Source of the DNA: Marinigracilibium pacificum
GTDB taxonomy: Bacteria > Bacteroidota > Bacteroidia > Cytophagales > Cyclobacteriaceae
Assembly (NCBI RefSeq): GCF_012926615.1
Contig: NZ_JABBNU010000006.1
Location: 1 to 64,000 of the forward strand
Direction of reading: 5' to 3'
Length of the DNA stretch: 64,000 nt
The notes under the pieces were generated by a model. That model ran no database searches. It saw nothing but the letters and a program-made list of their open reading frames with translations, and was not told the DNA's origin. Within the stretch, counting starts at the first letter, position 1, and each line of letters begins with the position of its first letter. This document shows, in pieces, positions 1-8,172 of the stretch. Position numbers and translations under genes: made by a program.

Positions 1-153
1 CACAGAAGAGTTATCATCATGTGGTAAATTATAAAACCATTCTTTTCTTGTATCCAACCACAATTCTCTACCTATTGGCAAGTTGTTTTTCAACTTGTTT
101 AAAACTGTCTCAATCTCTTTACACTTTATATTTGTCTGTGAAAATGTTCCCAT
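1..153 (-). CDS. Hypothetical protein, N-terminal part only (runs off left edge)
   Basis: An open minus-strand frame starts at an ATG (complement of 151-153) and stays open for 51 codons to the window edge. The translation begins MGTFSQTNIKCKEIETVLNK and continues with a mixed charged and aromatic composition that looks like real protein. No family is recognised. A purine-rich GAAATCTAAA lies just before the start. The rest of the gene is outside the window, so neither function nor length can be judged. It could also be a degraded gene, because the DNA to its right contains apparent coding remnants. Confidence 0.45.
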   Translation of the reverse strand, partial: MGTFSQTNIKCKEIETVLNKLKNNLPIGRELWLDTRKEWFYNLPHDDNSSV

Positions 154-738
154 TTTAGATTTCTATTATGGTTGCAGCTAACGAAGGAATAAGCGCGACT
201 CTATTGCTCTTATTTCCTTTATAACTTCGTTGTTTGTTTTGTTAATAATTCCCTTTAAAAATTCTAAAATAGCTCTTGGTTGAATAAAATCAAATATTTT
301 CTTAATAAATACCCCTTTGTAAACGTATGTAACTATAGAATTTTTAATTCTGTATCTAAACGTTTACAACCGTTTACGATCGACTAACTTTTGATGATGT
401 AATCGGTTTACTTGTTTTCTGGTAATAAAAGCTCCAATTCACTCTTTACAAAAATCTGTTTTAACAAAATGTCGCGCTCGGCATTCTCCTTTTCCTGCTC
501 TTTTACCTTTTTATTATTTTGAACTAGCCTACTTTCTGAATTTCAATCCTTTTTGTCTGTCTTACACCAAATAATTAATGTAGATCTCAGGTTCGCTGTA
601 ATTCCTATTGTCTTTATTCGCTTTTTTTGAACTCGAAAGGTTCCTTTACTACTCCTTTCAATATAGTCTGATAATCTTTATCAGCCGTGAGATTAAACGT
701 ATATATACGTATAATAAACGTTTAATCTCACGCTTAAT
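154..738. other. Gene-free region with possible gene remnants and repeated motifs
   Basis: No convincing intact gene was found here. On the minus strand a 45-codon open stretch (408-542) ends in a stop codon and encodes a Lys/Glu-rich helical sequence ending in LLLPENK. The same frame continues upstream beyond one TGA. A second minus-strand frame around 610-690 ends with EPFEFKKSE and a stop. These look like pieces of one or more decayed genes. The region also holds TGTAAACG/CGTTTACA motifs at 317-333 and 358-382 and a long hairpin at 686-732. Confidence 0.4.
686..732. repeat. 15-bp perfect inverted repeat with palindromic core, downstream of the PhnA-like gene
   Basis: The arms CGTGAGATTAAACGT (686-700) and its exact reverse complement (718-732) flank a 17-nt loop. 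ACGTATATATACGT (697-710) is itself a perfect 14-bp palindrome, so two alternative hairpins compete. The element begins 6 bp beyond the stop of the minus-strand PhnA-like gene. It could act as a transcript-end hairpin, although no T-run follows on that strand. Confidence 0.55.
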
Positions 739-1317
739 TTATTTCGTTTTCTTAACGTATTTGGTCAATATTACGATCTGCTGGCCATTTACTTTTCCTT
801 CTATCTGCTCTGCGTTATCATAAACCAGGCTAATATTTCTTACGGCTGTTCCTCTCTTTGCTGTAAACCCTGCTCCACTAACCGAAAGGTCTTTTGTTAA
901 TACTACTGTATCTCCTGCTTCAAGTGTTACTCCATTACTATCTTTATGAACGACACTTTCTTCACTGCCCTGCGATTGGCCAGCCTCAGCCCAGCTTTTA
1001 GTCTCTTCATCCAGATATAGGATGTTAAGTAAATCAAGTGCCCAGCTTTCGTCTCTTAATTTATTAAGCGTACGCCAGGCCATTACCTGTACAGCCGGCA
1101 CTGTACTCCACATGGTATTGCCTATACTACGCCAGTGATTGATGTTTCCTGATACCGGATCTTCAATATGCTCCAGGCAGGTATTACATATTATTATGGA
1201 ACTGTCAACTTCGCCTTCGGTTGCCGGTGGAACTGTATAGATGTTTTCGGGGTTGCTGGCTTCACACAATTCACATTTGTTTTGACTGCGGACTAATAAT
1301 TCTTCTTTGATTTCCAT
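739..1317 (-). CDS. PhnA-like zinc-ribbon protein (YjdM/PhnA family)
   Basis: This 192-aa protein starts with a zinc-ribbon-like segment with two Cys pairs (CELC near residue 15 and CNTC near residue 44). It ends in the basic PhnA domain (KDSNGVTLEAGDTVVLTKDL and onwards), typical of small proteins first named for the E. coli phn region. The middle (about residues 60-110) is an extra segment seen in the longer Bacteroidota forms. Despite the name, the family is not established as phosphonate-degrading, and its role is unknown. It is a stand-alone gene on the minus strand, starting at an ATG. The upstream DNA (1318-1540) carries a duplicated CGTTTGTAAACG motif. Confidence 0.8.
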   Translation of the reverse strand: MEIKEELLVRSQNKCELCEASNPENIYTVPPATEGEVDSSIIICNTCLEHIEDPVSGNINHWRSIGNTMWSTVPAVQVMAWRTLNKLRDESWALDLLNILYLDEETKSWAEAGQSQGSEESVVHKDSNGVTLEAGDTVVLTKDLSVSGAGFTAKRGTAVRNISLVYDNAEQIEGKVNGQQIVILTKYVKKTK

Positions 1318-1426
1318 TGTTGTTTATTTTATGCCACAATTTACTGCTTTTTACTAGTTGGATATTGATTTTGCCTCCAAAAAGCGGTTTTAATCATGTT
1401 TTATTGTCATTCGGAATTCAGGCTAT

Positions 1427-1459
1427 CCGTTTGTAAACGGTTGTAATCGTTTGTAAACG
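1427..1459. repeat. Two copies of CGTTTGTAAACG, 20 bp apart, in the phnA-ssb divergent gap
   Basis: CGTTTGTAAACG occurs at 1428-1439 (extended to CCGTTTGTAAACGG) and again at 1448-1459. Each copy is an inverted repeat with arms CGTTT/AAACG around a GT core. The 20-bp period is about two helical turns, as expected for paired operator sites. The gap separates two divergent genes, so either or both could be controlled. Related TGTAAACG/CGTTTACA words occur at 317-333 and 358-382. Confidence 0.5.
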
Positions 1460-1567
1460 AAAGTAAATGGAAAGTAGCTGTTTATATTTTTTTATTGCCC
1501 AAAAAGCTCTTTTCATTTGTAGCTCAATCAATTAACATTTGTGTTCAACCATAAAAACATACTAACT

Positions 1568-1930
1568 ATGAATTCAATTAGAAATCGTGTGCAGTTAATC
1601 GGAAACCTTGGAACTGACCCTGAAATGAAAGAGTTTGATTCAGGAAACAAAATGACAACGCTAAGTCTGGCTACTTCAGAATCTTATCTTAACGCAAAAG
1701 GTGAGCGTGTAAATGACACGCAATGGCACCGAATTGTGCTTTGGGGCAAGCTTGCTGAGATAGCTGGCAAATATCTGTCAAAAGGACGTGAGGTAGTGAT
1801 CGAAGGTAAATTAATTCACCGGTCATACGAAGATCAGCAGGGTAATAAAAGGTTTATATCTGAAGTAGTTGCCCAGGATCTTCTAATGTTGAATGGAGCT
1901 AAAAAAGAAGCAGTTGCTGATTTGGATTAA
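1568..1930 (+). CDS. ssb: Single-stranded DNA-binding protein
   Basis: The protein is 120 aa from the ATG at 1568. A GTG at 1541 would add nine residues, but the ATG gives the canonical SSB opening MNSIRNRVQLIGNLG. The OB-fold is recognisable through TQWHRIVLWGKLAEIAGKYL and GREVVIEGKL. SSB coats single-stranded DNA during replication, recombination and repair. The usual long acidic, glycine-rich tail with a terminal DDDIPF-type motif is absent, and the protein ends KKEAVADLD. This resembles the short secondary SSBs of Bacteroidota (accessory or recombination roles) rather than the main replicative form. A hairpin follows at 1960-1987. Confidence 0.9.
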   Translation: MNSIRNRVQLIGNLGTDPEMKEFDSGNKMTTLSLATSESYLNAKGERVNDTQWHRIVLWGKLAEIAGKYLSKGREVVIEGKLIHRSYEDQQGNKRFISEVVAQDLLMLNGAKKEAVADLD

Positions 1931-1959
1931 TCCACTTTGAATACCAATTGTTTCATTCA

Positions 1960-1990
1960 AAACACGCTCCGGTTCAGGGGCGTGTTTAAT
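1960..1990 (+). terminator. Terminator-like hairpin after ssb
   Basis: An 11-bp stem (1960-1970 with 1977-1987, one G-T pair) closes a 6-nt loop. It lies 29 bp after the ssb stop. The downstream T-run is weak. Confidence 0.6.
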
Positions 1991-2131
1991 TCTATTATTG
2001 CATGCTTCTCTCCAGCAGTTAAACTTATAGATACTGGTTTGATATTATCGGCACTATTTGATCGATATAAATAGCAACGAAAAGCAAACAATATGGTGTC
2101 AGTCCGGGCGTTAACTAATTGAGCTGTTTTC

Positions 2132-2165
2132 AATTAAAAAACCGGACATTATCCTGTCCGGTTTC
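2132..2165 (-). terminator. Rho-independent terminator of the gcvT-comB operon
   Basis: A 10-bp stem AAACCGGACA/TGTCCGGTTT (2139-2148 with 2155-2164) has a 6-nt loop. On the minus strand it is followed by a T-rich run. It lies 25 bp past the comB stop. Confidence 0.8.
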
Positions 2166-2189
2166 TTAACATATTATTCCTTTAAAATT

Positions 2190-2897
2190 CTATAGTTTGA
2201 TTAGCTCTTCACCTCTCAATACAGGAATTTCAGTGTATTTATCTATTTCAAGACAAAACTCGATGTCTTTACCAATTCCGATTTTCTGTAGTCTGCTAAC
2301 GTGCGATGATTTCTGTACAAAACCCAAAAGATCACTCTTTGCAGCCTGATACATCTTTTCCATCATCAATGGCGGATCACAAGCACTTTTGTGAGTTTCA
2401 TTTAGTGCTTCAACCAATGCGCCGGCAAACAGTGAGTCTTCCATATTGACTTTGCCCTTCCATCCGGCACAAAGTATCAATACATCATATGGACTTTTCT
2501 TGCAATGTTCAGCAACAGCACTCAGGTTAAGGAAAGATCCGATGATTACTTCACTCGCATTTTTGCTTTTATTGATAGCAACAGTGCCATTTGTAGTGGT
2601 AACCCCGATCTTTTTTCCTTTGTATTCTTCATTCATATAGCCAAATGGAGAATTACCCAGGTCAAAGCCTTCCACATGTTTTCCATTACGCTCACCAGCA
2701 ATGATGTATCCTTTTTCTTTTAGTTTTCTACATTCTTCGAGGTCAGCCTTTGGAGTTATACTTTTAACACCATTTGCAATACCTGCTGTCATGCATGATG
2801 TGGCTCTAAGAATATCCACCACTACAACTAATTTGTTTTCAACCGGATACAGGTGTAATAATTCCGGAGACAGACATACATCAATCGTTTTGCTCAT
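2190..2897 (-). CDS. comB: Probable 2-phosphosulfolactate phosphatase
   Basis: This 235-aa protein has the ComB-family signature blocks: DILRAT (residues 28-33), GERNG (68-72), GFDLGNSP (77-84) and TTTNGT (100-105). ComB enzymes are Mg-dependent phosphatases that turn 2-phosphosulfolactate into 3-sulfolactate. That step belongs to coenzyme M synthesis in methanogens and to sulfolactate formation in some bacteria. Only 3 bp separate it from gcvT upstream, so the two are probably cotranscribed. Its substrate here is not proven. Cytophagales make sulfonolipids, so a link to C3-sulfonate metabolism is possible, but no other gene of such a pathway is next to it. The family call is firm and the physiological role is inferred. 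Confidence 0.82.
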   Translation of the reverse strand: MSKTIDVCLSPELLHLYPVENKLVVVVDILRATSCMTAGIANGVKSITPKADLEECRKLKEKGYIIAGERNGKHVEGFDLGNSPFGYMNEEYKGKKIGVTTTNGTVAINKSKNASEVIIGSFLNLSAVAEHCKKSPYDVLILCAGWKGKVNMEDSLFAGALVEALNETHKSACDPPLMMEKMYQAAKSDLLGFVQKSSHVSRLQKIGIGKDIEFCLEIDKYTEIPVLRGEELIKL

Positions 2898-2900
2898 TTT

Positions 2901-3992
2901 TTATCCTTTATAAAGAGGTAGTTTTTCTACTATTGCTTTCAGCTTTCTGTTTCTCACAACAATAAAGATTTCTGTACCTGCAGTAGCATTTTCTTTAGTG
3001 ACATATCCGAGTCCGATACCTTTTTCAAGCATAGGAGACTGAGACCCTGATGTTACTATTCCAATTTCGTTACCATCAGCATCTTCAATCAAATAATCCT
3101 TTCTAGGGATGCCTCTGTCTTCAAGAATAAAACCTACAAGTTTTCTGGATACTCCTTCTTCTTTTTGCTTCTGAAGGTTTTCAGAATTAATAAAATCTTT
3201 GGTGAATTTGGTGATCCAGCCTAATCCTGCCTCAAGAGGAGAGGTGGTGTCATCAATATCATTACCATACAGACAGTAACCTTTTTCTAGTCGAAGCGTG
3301 TCACGGGCACCAAGACCAATAGGTTTGATGTCAGCATCTTTACCGGCTTCGAAGATTGCATCCCACAATTTCAAGGCATCTTCGTTTTTAACATAAAGCT
3401 CAAATCCACCTGATCCGGTATATCCCGTTCCTGAAATGATTACATCATCAACGCCACCGATAGAGCCAGTGGTAAAGTGGTAAAATTTCACTGATGACAG
3501 GTCAACTTCTGTTAACTTCTGTAAAATTTCTGTTGCTTTTGGACCCTGAACGGCAAAAAGTGAATAATCATCAGACTCATTTCGAAGCTCAGCTCCAATA
3601 GACTTATTATATTTACTTATGTGAGCGAAGTCTTTATCTATGTTACTTGCATTTACAACAAGTAGGTACTTTTCATCACCAAATCGATAAACGATAAGGT
3701 CATCAACAATACCACCAGTTTCATTTGGAAGGCAGCTGTATTGAGCCTGTCCGTCTACCAGTTTGGAAGCATCGTTTGAAGTAACTTTCTGAATCAGTTC
3801 AAGGGCTTTTGGTCCTTCAACCCAGAATTCACCCATGTGTGATACGTCAAAAACTCCTACGCCCTCTCTTACTGTTTTATGTTCTTCAATGTCAGAAGAA
3901 TAACGAACTGGCATATTATATCCGGCAAAAGGCATCATTTTAGCACCTAATTGCTCATGAACGTCATTTAATGCAATTTTTTTGAGCTCCAT
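2901..3992 (-). CDS. gcvT: Glycine cleavage system T protein (aminomethyltransferase)
   Basis: This 363-aa protein is the usual length for GcvT and matches along its whole length. Recognisable parts are [28 protein letters not shown] (residues 48-55), the folate-binding [14 protein letters not shown] block, [20 protein letters not shown], and the C-terminal barrel with [12 protein letters not shown]. GcvT transfers the aminomethyl group held on lipoylated H protein to tetrahydrofolate, giving 5,10-methylene-THF and ammonia. It is the first gene of a two-gene minus-strand operon with comB. The other glycine cleavage genes (gcvH, gcvP) are not in the window, which is common in Bacteroidota. No glycine riboswitch was recognised in the 3993-4200 leader. 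Confidence 0.97.
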   Translation of the reverse strand: MELKKIALNDVHEQLGAKMMPFAGYNMPVRYSSDIEEHKTVREGVGVFDVSHMGEFWVEGPKALELIQKVTSNDASKLVDGQAQYSCLPNETGGIVDDLIVYRFGDEKYLLVVNASNIDKDFAHISKYNKSIGAELRNESDDYSLFAVQGPKATEILQKLTEVDLSSVKFYHFTTGSIGGVDDVIISGTGYTGSGGFELYVKNEDALKLWDAIFEAGKDADIKPIGLGARDTLRLEKGYCLYGNDIDDTTSPLEAGLGWITKFTKDFINSENLQKQKEEGVSRKLVGFILEDRGIPRKDYLIEDADGNEIGIVTSGSQSPMLEKGIGLGYVTKENATAGTEIFIVVRNRKLKAIVEKLPLYKG

Positions 3993-4271
3993 GTTGTTTG
4001 TGTTTATTGAAAATCGCCGTAAAGGTATAAAAAATGAACAATTCTATTTCAGGAATTTTACTTTTAACGCTTGTTTAAACAGTAATTGGTAACAATTATT
4101 TAATGTCTAATGATTGCATTTAAAAATTATTTGTCAGACTTTCGTGAAATAATCTTCTTGTTTTCGAACTATCAAATACTCGAATCCGTTAGTATTTAAA
4201 TCTAAATAAGATACTCATATCGGCATATATTCGGATTGATCCCATTCAACTCAGTTGTTTTTCTGGATATT

Positions 4272-4307
4272 GGTACCTTTTAAGGAAGGTACCGCCGATT
4301 CTTTTTT
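4272..4307 (+). terminator. Terminator-like hairpin with no upstream gene
   Basis: GGTACCTT (4272-4279) pairs with AAGGTACC (4286-4293) around a 6-nt loop. GCCGAT at 4294-4299 could also pair with ATCGGC at 4219-4224. The run TTCTTTTTT follows. The structure is oriented for plus-strand transcripts. Confidence 0.5.
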
Positions 4308-4431
4308 ACTAATTCCAGAATTAATTTAATTTTTTTTTAAAAAGTGAAAACATTTATAACCCTTTGAGGTTTAAAAAGATAATTAAACTGTGGTGTGGTA
4401 TAGGTTTAATTTTCATGATGGCTGAGAAGCT

Positions 4432-4464
4432 AACCGCCTGAGTGGTAACAGGCGGTTTTTTTTT
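4432..4464 (+). terminator. Strong rho-independent terminator with no upstream gene
   Basis: AACCGCCTG (4432-4440) pairs perfectly with CAGGCGGTT (4449-4457) around an 8-nt loop, and nine T follow (4456-4464). It has all the features of an intrinsic terminator on the plus strand, but the nearest gene to the left is on the minus strand. Confidence 0.75.
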
Positions 4465-4606
4465 GTATTATCGGTACGTATTCTTAAAATAGTGATATAT
4501 TTTAAGTAAATTGTATAAGAATTAGAGAGCGCCTTTCATACCTGTTTTTCAGGGTTACATTTTATTACCAAAATATTAATCATTATGATTCTTAATGCCC
4601 CATATC

Positions 4607-7600
4607 ATGAAACTTTCAATTTTACCCAATCTAAAATCCCATATAATTATCTTATATGATGTGTTGTTCTTGTCTTGTGTTCTTTCATTAGTTAATGTCG
4701 TAAATATTTATGCCCAGCAGGGAGAAAATAAAATTGAACTTCAAGCGACAGGCAATGAAGTAATGTGGAATGAAGGAAACGATGCTGAATCGGTTTATTC
4801 CTTGAAATTTAAAAATATCACCTCAGAAACTACTACCTACCAGATTAAAGTTGTAAATGATGTTGATCAACCCGATTCAATAGATGGTCAATATGGAAAA
4901 TTGATTTACCAGACTGATTATGTGTTTTTAGACACTGGAGCTTCAGAATTCGAATGGTATGAAATCGTTAGTAATGAAAATTTGATTTGGGAACTAGATA
5001 TCCCGGGAGGTAAGTTTGATCCTCCACCGACTCCAATAAAAGAGTTAATAAATAATCCCGGAGAAGAAGATTTTTATTTTCCTTTTTTTGGAGAAGTTAT
5101 TTCATTAAGAGATTTTGCTTTGGCTGAGCAAGGAGGTATAGGTTATTTTCCTGAAAAGGATGGAGACTTCTTTTCTTATGAATATCCTGTAGATAGTTAT
5201 TATCCTGATGGATTTATTTACCCATTGCTTTCTGTTGTGCCTCAAATATTAGAAGTATATTATAAAGAATATCCCGATTTTGCTGTTATACAATTCTTTT
5301 ATAAACTTTGGTCTCGACCTGATGATGATTTTATTTATCAAATTAAGGTAAATAAAAATGGGGATATCAAGTTTTTATATAAGCTTATGGAATTTAGCCC
5401 TACTTGTAATAATGTTGCAACTTTTATGGGACTGGAGTCATTAGATGGTATTCGTACTCATAATAATGAAACACCGGGACCTTATTGCTTTTATGATGAA
5501 AAAATTGTTCTAGAAGATATATCTGTTTCCTATAATTATTTACCTCAGAGAATTTTATATCCAAATATTAAATCAGTAACACTTAATCCGGGAGAAGAAA
5601 CTACCATCGATTTTTATCCTAGAAAAAATCTGGGCCCCGGAAACTATACAACTAATATTAAAATTTCAGATGATAACTCTGAAATATACCAGATTCCAAT
5701 CTTTGCAACGGTATATTCAAATGAAGTTGAAATATCTACCTTGTCTAAGATGATTTGGAGATCAGGTTCTATTACATCTGATATGCTTGATATTAAAATC
5801 AAGAACTTAATAAATGAGGAAAGAAATTTCATTATTCGTTCTGATTTTTCATTTAGTAATCAAGGTGCCACAGATAAATTTATTGTTTCAGATAGAATGT
5901 ATTTACCATTTGATACAGATGATTTTTATATTGGGAATGAGGTTGGGAACAACAAATTTTTGACTAAAAATTATATCTTTCCTAATATAGTTATACCAGA
6001 AAATAAACTTGATTACCCCGGTTTTTACACTGCTCTTGGAGGTAGTTATGCCCGATTCGGTGACATCTTAAAATATAATAATAGACAGGATAGTACCTTT
6101 AAATTTACTTTCTTTGATGAAGAGGTTCACCTCAAAGATTTTATGCTTAGTGAATATGGCTATTTTGCTAACTATAATCCTCCTCCAGGACAATATTATC
6201 CTCCTTATGATTTTGATCCGGGTGATATGTCTGAGCCAAATGGAATAATCGCTCCATTTGTGGGTGAAATTACCTTTAATCCATCTGATAATTTATCGGG
6301 TATTTTTTATGATGAATTGATAATTGAAGGTCAAAAAGTTGCAGCGATTTATTTCAATAGGTTTAAACCAGATGGAAGTGAAACTATATTGACCTGCAGG
6401 TTATTGATTTTACGAAACGGTGATTTTATAATTGAAAAGGCTGGTAATTTTGATGATTTCCCTTCCATTAGAAAAACAGCAGGGATTGAAAGTAAGGATG
6501 GAACTGAATATGCTTATAGAAATATGGATCCGACAGTCCAGTTTGATAACAACAGGATTTTTATTTTCAGAGATAGATTCCCGTTATTTGCTCCACTAGT
6601 ATCAACTACCGCTGCTAATGCTACAGAAATGGTTCAAATGAATCCGAATTTTAAAGCAATACCTGGTTTGCATAATGTAGCTATTTACCTTGACGAAATT
6701 GTTGGCAATGACACAATTCCTAATGTTGCAAAAACCAGATTGCAAGCTGATGTGCTCACTGTAGATTGTGCTCTGACAGATCAAAATTTAAGTTTAAACA
6801 GTGATATAAGTGCCAGTTCAAGTGCAGCCTCCTGGTGGCAACCAGACCGGATGATTGATGGTGCCCAGAATACTCGTTGGTCAACAACTGCAAACCAGGC
6901 GGAGATTATTGTCGACTTGAATCAAGATATTAATTTGGATGAGATTAAAATTTTCTGGGATTATGCAAGAGCTAAAAGTTATTCTGTTTATTCAAAACTA
7001 ATCGATACTGACGCCTGGACATTGATCTACTCAGATATGAATAATTTAGAGGTAAACAACCTGCTATTATTCACTGATGTTTCTTCGAGATACCTGAAAA
7101 TAGTATGTTCCGTTCCGTTTACAACCTATGGATATTCAATTAAGGAGCTGGAAGTTTATGGAGGTTGTTTGACAGAGCCTATCGTACCTGCCAGTGGAGA
7201 AATTTTCCCATTTACTCTCAATTTGAAACCAGGAGATGAAGTTCAATTGATAGCTAATGTAGTTGACAGCAAGGGAAATGTCATTGATCAGCCTGATGGA
7301 GAGTGGTTTACAAATAGTGGAAATGTAAATGTTGATGTAAATGGTTTATTAACTGCTTTGAGTCCTGGAGCATTTACTGTAGAATATCACATTGGAGCTT
7401 TAATATTAACCCGGGACGGTTTTGTCTCTCCCGATGATTGTGCGATATCTCCGTCTGATAACCTTGCATTAAATATGCCTTCATTTGGTTCAAGCCAGGA
7501 AGGTCAGTTCTTCGAGGCTAAAAAAGCCAACGATGGAAACCTCTCTTCCAGATGGTCTAGCAGATATGCAGATAACCAGTGGTATTATGTTGAGCTTGGT

Positions 7601-8131
7601 GACGAATATGAAATTTTTGGAGTAAACATTGTCTGGAATTATAGTGCAGCCAGTTCTTATGAACTTCAATACAGAAATAGCGAAGGTGTGTGGAAAGTAT
7701 TTTATCAGGATTTTGATGCTGATGGCGGAACTGATGTTTTAAAATTTGAAACCGGTATCATCACTGACGCCATCCGTTTGTGGGGATTTGAAAGAAATAC
7801 ATCTTATGGAATTTCAATACATGAATTTCAGGTATTTGGAAGTTGCCCTTCTACAGGAGCTTCAAGTGAATTGCTGTTAACCGGGGTGTCTGCTTACCCA
7901 AATCCGTTAGGACAAACACTTCAGCTAAAATTAAATACAGAAAAAACAGAAAAATATCAATTAAAATTGTACGATAGTAATTTTAATTTGTATTTTAACG
8001 GCGAATTTGAGTTAGGAATGAATCCCATAGAACTTCCCATCAATATATCGACACTTCCGGTTGGTGTTTATATTCTAAAAATGGTAAGCAAAGAGGGAGT
8101 GTCAACCAGTATTAAGCTGGTGAAGGAATGA
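4607..8131 (+). CDS. Giant secreted T9SS protein with two discoidin domains, no protease domain
   Basis: The product is 1174 aa from the ATG at 4607, which puts MKLSIL before the signal-peptide hydrophobic stretch; an ATG at 4595 would add four residues. After the signal peptide (ending near IYAQQ), residues about 130-300 and 480-690 are two divergent copies of one module. Each has a FFGEVISLRDF or FFDEEVHLKDF opening, a predicted beta-rich body, a NGDI/NGDF motif, and GLESLDG or GIESKDG near its end. The C-terminal cassette is a discoidin-like (F5/8 type C) domain (about 720-855), an Ig-like Big_2-type domain (865-945), a second discoidin-like domain (945-1080) and a T9SS type A sorting domain (1090-1174, starting YPNP). 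It is the first of three tandem genes with this cassette. Function is unknown; surface binding or adhesion is an inference. Confidence 0.85.
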   Translation: MKLSILPNLKSHIIILYDVLFLSCVLSLVNVVNIYAQQGENKIELQATGNEVMWNEGNDAESVYSLKFKNITSETTTYQIKVVNDVDQPDSIDGQYGKLIYQTDYVFLDTGASEFEWYEIVSNENLIWELDIPGGKFDPPPTPIKELINNPGEEDFYFPFFGEVISLRDFALAEQGGIGYFPEKDGDFFSYEYPVDSYYPDGFIYPLLSVVPQILEVYYKEYPDFAVIQFFYKLWSRPDDDFIYQIKVNKNGDIKFLYKLMEFSPTCNNVATFMGLESLDGIRTHNNETPGPYCFYDEKIVLEDISVSYNYLPQRILYPNIKSVTLNPGEETTIDFYPRKNLGPGNYTTNIKISDDNSEIYQIPIFATVYSNEVEISTLSKMIWRSGSITSDMLDIKIKNLINEERNFIIRSDFSFSNQGATDKFIVSDRMYLPFDTDDFYIGNEVGNNKFLTKNYIFPNIVIPENKLDYPGFYTALGGSYARFGDILKYNNRQDSTFKFTFFDEEVHLKDFMLSEYGYFANYNPPPGQYYPPYDFDPGDMSEPNGIIAPFVGEITFNPSDNLSGIFYDELIIEGQKVAAIYFNRFKPDGSETILTCRLLILRNGDFIIEKAGNFDDFPSIRKTAGIESKDGTEYAYRNMDPTVQFDNNRIFIFRDRFPLFAPLVSTTAANATEMVQMNPNFKAIPGLHNVAIYLDEIVGNDTIPNVAKTRLQADVLTVDCALTDQNLSLNSDISASSSAASWWQPDRMIDGAQNTRWSTTANQAEIIVDLNQDINLDEIKIFWDYARAKSYSVYSKLIDTDAWTLIYSDMNNLEVNNLLLFTDVSSRYLKIVCSVPFTTYGYSIKELEVYGGCLTEPIVPASGEIFPFTLNLKPGDEVQLIANVVDSKGNVIDQPDGEWFTNSGNVNVDVNGLLTALSPGAFTVEYHIGALILTRDGFVSPDDCAISPSDNLALNMPSFGSSQEGQFFEAKKANDGNLSSRWSSRYADNQWYYVELGDEYEIFGVNIVWNYSAASSYELQYRNSEGVWKVFYQDFDADGGTDVLKFETGIITDAIRLWGFERNTSYGISIHEFQVFGSCPSTGASSELLLTGVSAYPNPLGQTLQLKLNTEKTEKYQLKLYDSNFNLYFNGEFELGMNPIELPINISTLPVGVYILKMVSKEGVSTSIKLVKE

Positions 8132-8172
8132 GAAGAAATTTGTTAAGTTAAGTATTAGTATTTTTATCAATC

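Larger units (their letters stand above)
3993..4606. other. Gene-free region with stacked hairpins upstream of the giant secreted cluster
   Basis: No ORF of note. The plus strand holds two terminator-like hairpins (4272-4307 and 4432-4464) although no plus-strand gene lies upstream. A 9-bp inverted repeat CTTAAAATA/TATTTTAAG follows at 4483-4506. This is either a small RNA or RNAs ending at these terminators, or a long 5' leader of the secreted gene that begins near 4607. Confidence 0.5.

Noticed and set aside
608-823. 71-codon plus-strand frame
   Set aside because: Overlaps the PhnA-like gene's end and the hairpin; hydrophobic and low-complexity, with no recognised features.
4418-4460. TPP riboswitch-like CTGAGA with a following stem
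   Set aside because: The conserved thi-box core and companion stems are absent, and no thiamine gene follows; the stem is better read as a terminator.
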